Assembly: GCF_004299785.2 (NCBI RefSeq)
Contig: NZ_CP036246.2
Span: forward strand, 1,426,001 to 1,490,000
Source: Arcobacter porcinus
Lineage (GTDB): Bacteria; Campylobacterota; Campylobacteria; Campylobacterales; Arcobacteraceae
Reading direction: 5' to 3'
DNA: 64,000 nt
In this document: piece after piece, positions 1 through 7,648 of the stretch
How positions within the stretch are numbered: position 1 is the first letter of the stretch
How the letters are laid out: each line of letters starts with the position of its first letter
Notes under the pieces: model-generated
Told to the model about the DNA's origin: nothing
What the model saw: only the letters and a program-made list of their open reading frames with translations
Database searches by the model: none
Made by a program: the position numbers and the translations under genes

Positions 1-1004
1 TTATTATTTTTAACAACACTAAGTTTTTGTAAATCTGATTCTAAAAATAAAATATCTGAACCATTTACTATTAAATACAAATTTTCATCTATATTACTAA
101 TATCATTTATCTGATACGATTTCTCAGATGAAGAAATTGCAACTGTAGTTGCCCAATTTTTTTTATATTTGAAAATATCACTTTTATCTGTTAATTTAAA
201 GTGCTTATCTTTTTTTGTAATCAAATTATATGAATCTATTCTCATATCAAAATCAATAATAGTTAATGATGAATTAGGGAAATTACCTAAAACAAATATT
301 TTATTATTAGATATTACTATTTTTTCTGGTCTATCAAAAATTTTAACTTGTTTTTCTATTTCTTGTGTATCCAAATTAATTAATACTATTTCAGACTCTG
401 CAGTTGATAATACGCAAAACTGTTTATTTTCATTTTCAAATACTTGTGCAGAAAGTATGGATGTATCAAAAGATATTGTCTTTAAATTTTCAAATGATTG
501 ATTTTTCCAAATAGAAACACTATTTTGAGTTGCTGAAACAAGATATAAATTATTTTTAGAAAACTGAACATAATTTACTGGATCAACTGAAGTTGAAATA
601 GTATTTATTATTTTCTCAGTATTGTAATTATAAATTCTTATATTCCCTGATTTACCATTATGTGTACTAAAAATACCACTTGATACTAAATATTTTTTTT
701 GAGTATCTAATGTTACATCAAAAACATTTCCTAAGACTCCTTCATTGATATAACCTGAAAATATTTTATAATTATTTGGATTTGAAACATTTTTTACAAT
801 TATATTTTTTTTATCAGCACTAACTAATATTAAATTATCATTTACTACTTTATAATTACTTACTACATTATTCTGAATATTTGTAGGTTTTAAATAAAAA
901 ATTTTATCCTTTTCAGATAAAGTCTCATTTTTCAATGTGCTAACATTAGAAACACATCCAACGAAAAATATACCTACAAATATGAATAATATAGTCTTAA
1001 TCAT
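1..1004 (-). CDS. Beta-propeller-like lipoprotein (3' end outside window)
   Basis: The frame starts with ATG at 1004 and is open to the left edge, so at least 334 codons are present and the C-terminus is missing. The N-terminus is a lipoprotein signal: a basic start, a hydrophobic stretch and a Phe-Val-Gly-Cys lipobox with Cys17. The rest has short repeating beta-strand units in WD40/YVTN style (for example a Ser-Ile-Trp-Lys turn and an Ile-Arg-Ile-Tyr-Asn strand), which suggests a beta-propeller; this is fold inference without a profile match. The ATG shares one base with the stop of the upstream lipoprotein gene (TAATG), so the two are translationally coupled. It is the last visible gene of an operon headed by the CARF nuclease at 5211. 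Homologous architectures can carry a C-terminal caspase-like domain, but that part would lie outside the window. Confidence 0.7.
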   Translation of the reverse strand, partial: MIKTILFIFVGIFFVGCVSNVSTLKNETLSEKDKIFYLKPTNIQNNVVSNYKVVNDNLILVSADKKNIIVKNVSNPNNYKIFSGYINEGVLGNVFDVTLDTQKKYLVSSGIFSTHNGKSGNIRIYNYNTEKIINTISTSVDPVNYVQFSKNNLYLVSATQNSVSIWKNQSFENLKTISFDTSILSAQVFENENKQFCVLSTAESEIVLINLDTQEIEKQVKIFDRPEKIVISNNKIFVLGNFPNSSLTIIDFDMRIDSYNLITKKDKHFKLTDKSDIFKYKKNWATTVAISSSEKSYQINDISNIDENLYLIVNGSDILFLESDLQKLSVVKNN

Positions 1005-2188
1005 TATTTTTCCATATCACTACATTCTTCAAATTTGAATCTTTTTGAAGTATCATCAATATTAATAAACTCTTTTGTAGGTTGCCAATCACTCCAACCA
1101 TTTTTCTTAGAAACTACAACTTTTTTTTCATCGCCATATTTTGAACAAAGTAAAGAGCCATTATTAAAATAAAAGTCTTGCATTCCTTTATCAGTTGGTC
1201 CTTTTTGAATATATTTACTTATCTCTTCAGAACACATATTAATAGGCAATATTAATTCATCAACTTTAGCTTCATCAAAATCTTTTTGATTGTATAAATC
1301 CATACAATCTCCATTATTAGAACCAAAAGTAAAATTACGAGTTATAACTGTCTGTGAATTCATCATTGATTTTAATGGTCCATTAATTCCATTATTTTTA
1401 TTTGTTGTTCTTGCAAGATTACTACAAATATTTTTATTCATTCGTTCAATAATTTTTTCATAATCTTTAGTATATTTTGCATCTTGTTTTTTACAATTTA
1501 TTACTTGCTTTGACACAGAATTTTCAATTGAACTTATTATTTCAGAATCAATAATTTTCCACTTTTCATTTTGTTTTTCTAAAATAACTTTTTTCTCTAA
1601 CTTCGTCCAACCATTATTCCAAGGAGCAAATAGATCAACAGCTATTGTTATTTCTTTTTTTACATTGCTAACTGATTTAGGTTTTATATCCATTTTAATA
1701 GCAGGAGGCAACAAATAATTTCTAAAAATTTCTGCTTTAATATATGATAATACTAAGTTGTCATTAGACATTTGTTTTATTTCATCTAAACTTTTATATT
1801 CATCAAATAAGTTATAACTCGTTTCAAAATATTTATATTTATAAACAACTTCCATAGAATTATACAACTCAACTGCCCATTTTTCTTTCAATTTATCATC
1901 TACATTTTCTAATATTCCGTCACTTTTTCGATAAATTGTATTAAAGACATGTTCATAAGCAATATATTCTGGAGTATTTATTTCATAATTAAATCTATAT
2001 TCTTTAGAATCTCGCAAATATTGGGTTTCTATATTTTTAGAACCTTGAAGATTTTGATTTGAAGATTTTAAATTTTGTTGAAAAGATATAAAATCTTCAA
2101 TATTCTTCTTTTTTTCTACTTCTGAAATAGTGCCACATCCACTTAATAATCCTGCAATAATAACTGGAAATATATATAATACTTTCAT
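1004..2188 (-). CDS. Hypothetical lipoprotein
   Basis: I do not recognise the family. The reading frame extends to 2218, but the ATG at 2188 is chosen because AAGGAG lies just upstream and because the product then begins directly with a lipoprotein signal ending in Leu-Ser-Gly-Cys. The mature protein (394 aa precursor) is hydrophilic, rich in Lys, Asn and Glu, with an amphipathic first half and several Cys residues in the C-terminal half (two near the middle, others in the last 100 residues). It is predicted to be membrane-anchored in the periplasm or outer membrane. The stop overlaps the start of the propeller lipoprotein by one base. The 77-bp gap upstream (2189-2265) holds an AT-only inverted repeat. 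Confidence 0.65.
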   Translation of the reverse strand: MKVLYIFPVIIAGLLSGCGTISEVEKKKNIEDFISFQQNLKSSNQNLQGSKNIETQYLRDSKEYRFNYEINTPEYIAYEHVFNTIYRKSDGILENVDDKLKEKWAVELYNSMEVVYKYKYFETSYNLFDEYKSLDEIKQMSNDNLVLSYIKAEIFRNYLLPPAIKMDIKPKSVSNVKKEITIAVDLFAPWNNGWTKLEKKVILEKQNEKWKIIDSEIISSIENSVSKQVINCKKQDAKYTKDYEKIIERMNKNICSNLARTTNKNNGINGPLKSMMNSQTVITRNFTFGSNNGDCMDLYNQKDFDEAKVDELILPINMCSEEISKYIQKGPTDKGMQDFYFNNGSLLCSKYGDEKKVVVSKKNGWSDWQPTKEFINIDDTSKRFKFEECSDMEK

Positions 2189-2221
2189 TTTAACTCCTTT
2201 AGTAAATTGTTTGTTCATCAG

Positions 2222-2246
2222 ATATTAATTAAAAAATAATTAATAT
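2222..2246. repeat. AT-only inverted repeat between two genes of the left-edge operon
   Basis: Arms 2222-2231 and 2237-2246 are perfect 10-base complements around a 5-base loop. The repeat lies between the FecR-like gene (stop at 2266) and the lipoprotein start at 2188. It could act as an intercistronic hairpin or weak attenuator, but it is all A/T, so chance occurrence in this composition is possible. Confidence 0.4.
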
Positions 2247-2265
2247 TAAAAATTTAATAATTTTT

Positions 2266-2868
2266 CTAGTTTATTTTTATAGTTTTAATTACTATACCAA
2301 ATCCATTAGTTATCTCAATATTATATGTTTTTTCTAAATCTTTGGCACTAACTATAAAATTTGTATATGTATCAGTTTCATTAGTTAATGACTTAATTAT
2401 TTTTCCCTCTTTATCTTTTATATTTAAAATAATTGGTAGAGGACCTGAAGATTCACTAGTTATTACAATATAGTTTTGTTCTGAATTAAGCAATATTGTT
2501 TCAACTTTATTATCGAAATTAATATCTTTACTTGAAACCCCATCTAAAACTTTTTCCTTTGAATTAGAAAATGATATTAATAAACTATTCTCCAAGTTTG
2601 ATACTAATTTTTTAAATATACTAGTATCTTTAATTTTTGTTTGTATACAATTGTTTTTATTAATTAATTGGATTGTATTGTCAATAATAATTCTTCCATT
2701 ACCTTCTTCATAACATATTGTTGAACCATCAACAAAAGACTTCTCATCCTCTTCGTTTAAAATGTATTTATCTCCATTTATACTAATTGTTACAGAACTG
2801 TCTTTTACAGTTAAGTTTCCTGCAAATAAAAGTGAACAATTAATTAAAATTCCAGCAATAAGTTTCAT
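2266..2868 (-). CDS. Exported FecR-like protein, 200 aa
   Basis: The N-terminus is a short signal peptide (hydrophobic stretch to about residue 16, Ala-Gly cleavage region). Residues about 18-70 follow the FecR-domain rhythm: alternating beta strands, a Phe-Val-Asp-Gly-Ser-Thr-Ile-Cys segment like the usual 'GD-x-I-x-T' turn, then a Gly-Arg-Ile-Ile-Ile strand. Residues about 110-200 look like a second beta domain. The start overlaps the stop of the CHASE2 gene by four bases. FecR-like proteins commonly sit beside CHASE2 proteins, which supports the reading. The FecR call is motif-based and moderate; a different small beta-rich periplasmic domain is the alternative. Confidence 0.55.
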   Translation of the reverse strand: MKLIAGILINCSLLFAGNLTVKDSSVTISINGDKYILNEEDEKSFVDGSTICYEEGNGRIIIDNTIQLINKNNCIQTKIKDTSIFKKLVSNLENSLLISFSNSKEKVLDGVSSKDINFDNKVETILLNSEQNYIVITSESSGPLPIILNIKDKEGKIIKSLTNETDTYTNFIVSAKDLEKTYNIEITNGFGIVIKTIKIN

Positions 2869-4169
2869 TTTTTTCCTTTTTTTAGTTTATTAAAAATTGA
2901 TTTTAGTTTAAATAATTCTGCCAATTCAATAAGCTGAAATATTATAAAAGGAACTATCCAATTAAACCACAAATTATAGTGTACTAAAATATAATTTGAT
3001 AAGAGTAATAAAATTACTCCAGATAATATTAATAATATCACAAACTCACTAATTTTATTACTTTGCCAACTAAATATTTCAAATATAATTTCTATAACTA
3101 AATCTATAAAAAAGAAAATTATTAATACTAATAATAGACCTAAGAAAATATTTATTTTTTCTAATTTACCATTTAAATAAAATTTAGTCATCAAAGCATT
3201 AGCTTGTACATCAATTCCATTTAAATCTGAAATTCCAAGTAATGATTCATTTTTAAAAACATCATCTTGAGAGAATGACCCACCAAAAAAAATTATTGAA
3301 TTTTTAAAATCTTCATCAATAATCATATTTAAAGGAAAATTTGCAGAATATTTGTTCAAATTAGCCCAATCGCTTTGATAATAACTAAAATCATTATTTA
3401 CATTTAATTTATTATAATCTCTAAATATTATTCTATTTTCTACTATATCATCTTTAGTTAAATCTTCAATTTCTAATTTTTTATCTTTAAACATATTAAA
3501 AATAGTTAAAGTGATATTTAAATATTTCTTATCTTTAAACTCTTTATATGGAGAATATCTTCTATTTATGTCATCATTAGATACAATTAATCCCACTGAT
3601 GAAAAAATAATATCTTTATTGCTAATAAGTTTTTGAATTTCAGGATCATCTAAATTTTCTATAAAATTTTGATTATTAGTTTTTGGAAATATAATTTTAT
3701 ATTTTCTTTGTTTTTTTAAAACATTGATTAATTTTTCATCCTCTATTGATAATTCAGTATTGTAATTAGTCGTTGTATAAGTCATATCATAATCAATAAA
3801 TAATACTTTAGGAATATTTTCATTAAGAGAATCCACATAACTATCAAGTTTTTCTATAAACGATGCAATTTTATCTCTAGGAAAAGTGTAACCATATATT
3901 ACTTCATTGTATTTATTTAATAAATTCTCTGATTTTAAATATTTATCATCAACAACAAATACTTTAATTTTTGGAGAAATAAATATTTTATCGTTAAAAT
4001 TAATAAAATATTTATTAGTTATATCAAAAGAAAAATCTTCTGCATATTTTCTAATAAATTCATGATTTGAAAATATATGAATAATTAAAAAAATTAGAGC
4101 TGCAAACAAGGCTTTTATAAAAGAAAATTTATAATATTTTAAAAATGCTAATTTAATTGAATTAAACAT
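2865..4169 (-). CDS. CHASE2-domain membrane protein without a cytoplasmic output domain
   Basis: This is a 434-aa protein. One transmembrane helix (about 17-34) is followed by a large extracytoplasmic region to about 335, then three closely spaced helices (about 339-365, 373-392, 398-418) and a short basic tail. The extracytoplasmic part has CHASE2 hallmarks: a strand with Val-Phe-Val-Val-Asp-Asp near residue 70, a Tyr-Thr-Phe-Pro-Arg segment, and a buried Phe-Ile-Asp-Tyr-Asp-Met strand near 125. In the known family, CHASE2 is a sensor joined to a cyclase, kinase or phosphatase. Here the chain stops after the last helix, so output must come from a partner. The start lies inside the last codons of the CARF nuclease gene (8-bp overlap). 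Confidence 0.7.
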   Translation of the reverse strand: MFNSIKLAFLKYYKFSFIKALFAALIFLIIHIFSNHEFIRKYAEDFSFDITNKYFINFNDKIFISPKIKVFVVDDKYLKSENLLNKYNEVIYGYTFPRDKIASFIEKLDSYVDSLNENIPKVLFIDYDMTYTTTNYNTELSIEDEKLINVLKKQRKYKIIFPKTNNQNFIENLDDPEIQKLISNKDIIFSSVGLIVSNDDINRRYSPYKEFKDKKYLNITLTIFNMFKDKKLEIEDLTKDDIVENRIIFRDYNKLNVNNDFSYYQSDWANLNKYSANFPLNMIIDEDFKNSIIFFGGSFSQDDVFKNESLLGISDLNGIDVQANALMTKFYLNGKLEKINIFLGLLLVLIIFFFIDLVIEIIFEIFSWQSNKISEFVILLILSGVILLLLSNYILVHYNLWFNWIVPFIIFQLIELAELFKLKSIFNKLKKGKK

Positions 4170-5211
4170 TAAACCAACTTTTAACTTTACTTAGAAAATC
4201 AATTTCACTAAATTCCTTTACTACATAAAAATTAATATTATCATTTTTCCCACGAGCTAAATCTTGATGTCCTATTATTTTATTTCCAACGCTTAAAATC
4301 ATACCCTTACTATCATCGTCTATATAATTTATAATTGAATCTGTTTTATATAGATATTCTGATGTTTTAAAATTATCAGTAAATTTACACTCAATAGTGT
4401 GAAGATGATTATCTTTCATGATTAGAATATCGATTTCATTATTGACATCTTTATCAAACTGAACTATAACACCCGTCATAATATCATCAACATCAAAATT
4501 ATCTTTAATAAGCCAATAAATATACTCCTCAAAAATACTACCTTTTACAAATTGTTCTTTATTTTCTCCCATCTGTTGAATTAAACCTTTATAAAAGCCT
4601 TTTGATGATTCTGTTCGTGTATAAGTATTTGCAAAATTTTTGAATTGTGAAAGATTTTGAGTAATCTCCTTTATTAAAGGTTTTCTTCTCTCTAGCGTAA
4701 ATCTATTTGTAAAACTAATTAAGTCATAACCTTTTAGTCTAAGATGATTTTTAATATCTATAATTTTTCCAACTTTATGTTTTGACATACTATTTTTTGA
4801 ATGTAGATTATAAGTGTTTGCATATCTATCATAGACTATTATATTTGAGCCTAATTCAAGCAGTTGGTTTGTTAAAACCAATGTAATTGAAGTTAATCCA
4901 TCAGTACTATTTAAAAAAATGTTTTTGGGATCTTTTGATTTTTGAATGATTTCTTTATAGCATTCTTGAATACTTTCAAAACTATCTTCTTTGACTTTTA
5001 TTGGAAGAATTTCAAAATTAAGTTTTCTACCATCTTGAGTTTCATAATTTGCAAGAAAAAAATCTTGACCTTTTAAAATCTTTTTTAATTGTTTAGTATC
5101 ATGTTCACTATCATCATATATTAAAATATGCTTGGCTATTTGTTCTTTAAATTCATAGAAAATTGGGAGTATAGATGAATGAAAATCACCAAGAATTGAA
5201 ACAAGAACCAA
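4162..5211 (-). CDS. Stand-alone CARF plus PD-(D/E)xK nuclease, Card1/Can2-like (DUF1887)
   Basis: This is a 349-aa protein of the length and layout of Card1/Can2 CRISPR ancillary nucleases. Residues 1-150 are an alpha/beta CARF-like domain starting with a short hydrophobic strand and carrying Asn101-Ser-Thr-Asp-Gly-Leu-Thr-Ser108 where the family usually has Asn-x-Thr-Gly-Gly-Thr-Lys. Residues about 215-349 are a restriction-endonuclease fold: a Gly-Ser-x-Phe-Glu-Glu helix (224-229), Asn-Glu-Ile-Asp (Asp261), then Glu274-Cys-Lys276. Known members are switched on by cyclic oligoadenylates from type III CRISPR complexes and cut nucleic acid. The start is TTG at 5211 with an AGGA site upstream; no ATG lies near the conserved N-terminus. 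No cas10, repeat array or ring nuclease is visible. It is the first gene of a minus operon and overlaps the CHASE2 gene by 8 bp. Confidence 0.75.
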   Translation of the reverse strand: MVLVSILGDFHSSILPIFYEFKEQIAKHILIYDDSEHDTKQLKKILKGQDFFLANYETQDGRKLNFEILPIKVKEDSFESIQECYKEIIQKSKDPKNIFLNSTDGLTSITLVLTNQLLELGSNIIVYDRYANTYNLHSKNSMSKHKVGKIIDIKNHLRLKGYDLISFTNRFTLERRKPLIKEITQNLSQFKNFANTYTRTESSKGFYKGLIQQMGENKEQFVKGSIFEEYIYWLIKDNFDVDDIMTGVIVQFDKDVNNEIDILIMKDNHLHTIECKFTDNFKTSEYLYKTDSIINYIDDDSKGMILSVGNKIIGHQDLARGKNDNINFYVVKEFSEIDFLSKVKSWFNV

Positions 5212-5625
5212 AGATATATCCTAATTGTTTTAAATAATTTTATTATTTTTTTGCTTATATCTTTTTAAATAGCAAAGTTGTAACATTTCTGGACTAAAAT
5301 TATCACTGTTATATATTGTAAATTACAAGATTAAATTCAAAAGATTTTATGTAGCATTTATTTTTTACGGTAATTATTACGGTATTAAAAACTTTGGCCA
5401 ACTTAGTAGTCCATTAATAGCTATATTAGAACAACTTTTGATGGTGCACATCTCCACCAATACATATTTTTATGGATTTTATAAAATCTATAAAACACTA
5501 CAAAATCAAATTTTAACCACTTTTATATACACAATAAGCTGTTAAGAAATTGCAAAATCAAATTATTATAAGGTATTTTTTAGGGCTTTACTAGTAAAAA
5601 CCACTATCAAAAAGTAAATTTTATC
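5212..5625. other. 414-bp non-coding spacer with short repeats
   Basis: No supportable gene lies here. On its right the spacer meets the 3' end of the peroxidase gene; on its left it must hold the promoter of the CARF operon. It contains TTACGGTA twice, 11 bp apart, at 5365-5383, a perfect 14-bp palindrome at 5475-5488, and the 12-mer CAAAATCAAATT twice at 5501-5512 and 5553-5564. A 60-codon open stretch on the plus strand around 5366-5540 has no start or recognisable motif and is treated as chance. The mix of short repeats is compatible with a decayed insertion or attachment site, but nothing proves it. Confidence 0.5.
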
Positions 5626-6744
5626 TTACTCTTCTATCAAATGTTCATACTTCTTATCTGTTAGAAGTTTCATAAAAGCAACAAGAGCATCAACTTTTCT
5701 ATCATTTTGAGCATTTGCTTTCAACTCTTTTAATGCTATTGTATCTTTATGTTCAGCTTCATCCCAAGGAAGATTTGTTTCAGGATTTATAGTATTGTTT
5801 TTATTATTATATTTATCATAAAACAAAACAACTGTTCTTAAATCTTGAAATACTCCATTATGCATATATGGTCCTGTAACTGCAACATTTCTAAGGCTTG
5901 GTGTTTTGTATTTTCCAATCTGTTTTTCATCATTTATATTTGGATTTGCCAAAAGTCCTAAATCTTTCTCTTTTGCTCCATTTTTTGCTCTTAATTTATG
6001 ATTTATAGGAACTCCTATATTATGAAATTCATAATTTGAAAAAGTCTCACCTTCTCTATCTTCTCCTTTTAGAACATGACAAGTCGCACATGAGTTATTA
6101 TTATTTGAAAAGAATATTGACATCCCTAAATCTTCTAAAGGAGTTAAATCATACTCTCCTTTTAAGTATCTATCATATTTTGAATCAAATGGAGAAAATT
6201 CATCTGTTCTTTCAAAACTAGCAATTAGTTTTGTCATTGTTTCATAAGCTTTTTTATCATCTTTAAAAATATTATCTCCAAAAATTCTTTTGAAATTATC
6301 TACATAAAAGTTGTTCTCTTTTATTCTAGCAATAACTTCTTTTTCATCTTTCATTCCCATTTCTATTGGATTTAGTGGTGGTCCACCTGCTTGTTCTTCC
6401 AAAGTAGAAGCTCTTCCATCCCAAAATTGTCCACCTACATAAAAACCTTTTTTAGAATCAAAATGAAACTCTGGAGAAAATTTTGCATAAGAAGCTGTTG
6501 GAGCTTGTCTATCTCCTAAAGATTTTAAATCATCTCCCAAAGATGCCATTTTAGAGACTCCATTATCTCTATCATCTATAAATCCAACTTGTGGATTATG
6601 ACATGTTGCACAACTTTGAGTTCTATTTGCTGATAAATTTGGATCAAAAAAGAGTGCTTTTCCTATCTCTTCTTGTGAAATATCATTTGCATTAAGAGTT
6701 GTAAGAACTACTGTACTTAGTAAAAATAGTTTTAAATTTTTCAA
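5626..6744 (-). CDS. Di-haem cytochrome c peroxidase family protein (CcpA/MauG type)
   Basis: This is a 372-aa protein with a cleavable signal peptide (about 1-19) and two c-type haem sites, Cys-Ala-Thr-Cys-His at 45-49 and again at 219-223, placed as in bacterial di-haem peroxidases. The family reduces peroxide in the periplasm with electrons from small cytochromes, or (MauG branch) oxidises protein substrates. The start is TTG at 6744 with AAGGAAG at good spacing; it lies inside the 3' end of the hydroxylase gene (53-bp overlap). It is the last gene of the Fur-box operon that begins at 11277. Linkage with imelysins and a DUF1111 di-haem protein suggests an iron-related oxidation rather than plain detoxification; that is inference. 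Confidence 0.85.
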   Translation of the reverse strand: MKNLKLFLLSTVVLTTLNANDISQEEIGKALFFDPNLSANRTQSCATCHNPQVGFIDDRDNGVSKMASLGDDLKSLGDRQAPTASYAKFSPEFHFDSKKGFYVGGQFWDGRASTLEEQAGGPPLNPIEMGMKDEKEVIARIKENNFYVDNFKRIFGDNIFKDDKKAYETMTKLIASFERTDEFSPFDSKYDRYLKGEYDLTPLEDLGMSIFFSNNNNSCATCHVLKGEDREGETFSNYEFHNIGVPINHKLRAKNGAKEKDLGLLANPNINDEKQIGKYKTPSLRNVAVTGPYMHNGVFQDLRTVVLFYDKYNNKNNTINPETNLPWDEAEHKDTIALKELKANAQNDRKVDALVAFMKLLTDKKYEHLIEE

Positions 6745-7645
6745 AATATCTTCCTTTTTTTAATAGATTTTTAAATGGTCTGAAATATAGATCTTTTATA
6801 CTAAGATACTCATTCATTTGATTTTTTCTAAGTCCAAATTTTAATACTTTTACATCTTTTGATAAAGTTAATGTTCCAAAAACTCTATCCCAAATAGCAA
6901 TATATCCACCAAAATTTCTATTGAAATGCTTTTTATCATGATGTATTTGGTGCTGTTTTGGAGATAAAAACCATTTTTCTATAAAAGAAAAATAAGAAAA
7001 TGGAACATGTGAATGTCTTAGGTTTGATCCAAATATTGAAGTTATAAATACAAAAATATTTACTCCTAATATCATTTGTATATTTATTTTTGCACCAAAT
7101 AAATATATAAAAATTCCTGTAACTAGTCCCATACTAAATGCATATCTAAGCCCAAAAAGAAAGTTTTCAACAGGATGAACTCTATAAAAAGTTATTGGTG
7201 TTAATACTTTTGCACTATGATGAACTTTATGAAATTCCCATAAAAAAGGAATTGTATGCAAAAATCTATGAAGCCAATATCTTGTAAAATCACTAAAAAT
7301 AAATATACTTGCAGTATATAAAATAGTTATTTGAAAATATGTGAAAGTCATAGTTTCAAAATACCCAAAATAATTATAAAGAGCTTTATTTATAAAAAGT
7401 GCAACACTTTTTGCACTTAATATAAGAGGAATTAAAAGCAGAAGATTTACAATATTTGCAATAAAAAAATATATATAATCCAATTTTGCACTAGGATGTA
7501 GCCATAATTTTGAAGAACAGATTACTTTTGTACTTTTTTTTGTATAAGCATAATAAACTATTGCTAAAAATATTGAACTAATCAAATAGAGCCAATAGAC
7601 TCTTTTATTTGGATTAATTAAAAAATCAAATGCTATATATTCCAA
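6692..7645 (-). CDS. Fatty-acid hydroxylase / sterol desaturase family membrane protein
   Basis: This 317-aa integral membrane protein has about five hydrophobic segments (roughly 15-33, 53-75, 80-92, 98-120, 160-215). The three histidine clusters of the di-iron hydroxylase superfamily are present: His-Arg-Phe-Leu-His, His-Lys-Val-His-His, and His-Gln-Ile-His-His followed by another His. The family uses a non-haem di-iron centre to hydroxylate lipids. The substrate cannot be read from sequence. It follows the second imelysin gene after 3 bp and overlaps the peroxidase start. An iron enzyme in an operon headed by a Fur box is unusual, since such enzymes are often turned down under iron limitation. 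Confidence 0.8.
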   Translation of the reverse strand: MEYIAFDFLINPNKRVYWLYLISSIFLAIVYYAYTKKSTKVICSSKLWLHPSAKLDYIYFFIANIVNLLLLIPLILSAKSVALFINKALYNYFGYFETMTFTYFQITILYTASIFIFSDFTRYWLHRFLHTIPFLWEFHKVHHSAKVLTPITFYRVHPVENFLFGLRYAFSMGLVTGIFIYLFGAKINIQMILGVNIFVFITSIFGSNLRHSHVPFSYFSFIEKWFLSPKQHQIHHDKKHFNRNFGGYIAIWDRVFGTLTLSKDVKVLKFGLRKNQMNEYLSIKDLYFRPFKNLLKKGRYFEKFKTIFTKYSSSYNS

Positions 7646-7648
7646 ATC

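Noticed and set aside
169-501. 110-codon plus-strand open frame at the left edge
   Set aside because: Antisense to the propeller lipoprotein, whose frame is open to the edge and starts with a clean lipoprotein signal.
5366-5545. Possible remnant of an integrase or other gene on the plus strand
   Set aside because: The 60 open codons have no start, RBS or recognisable catalytic motif, and the other frames are broken.
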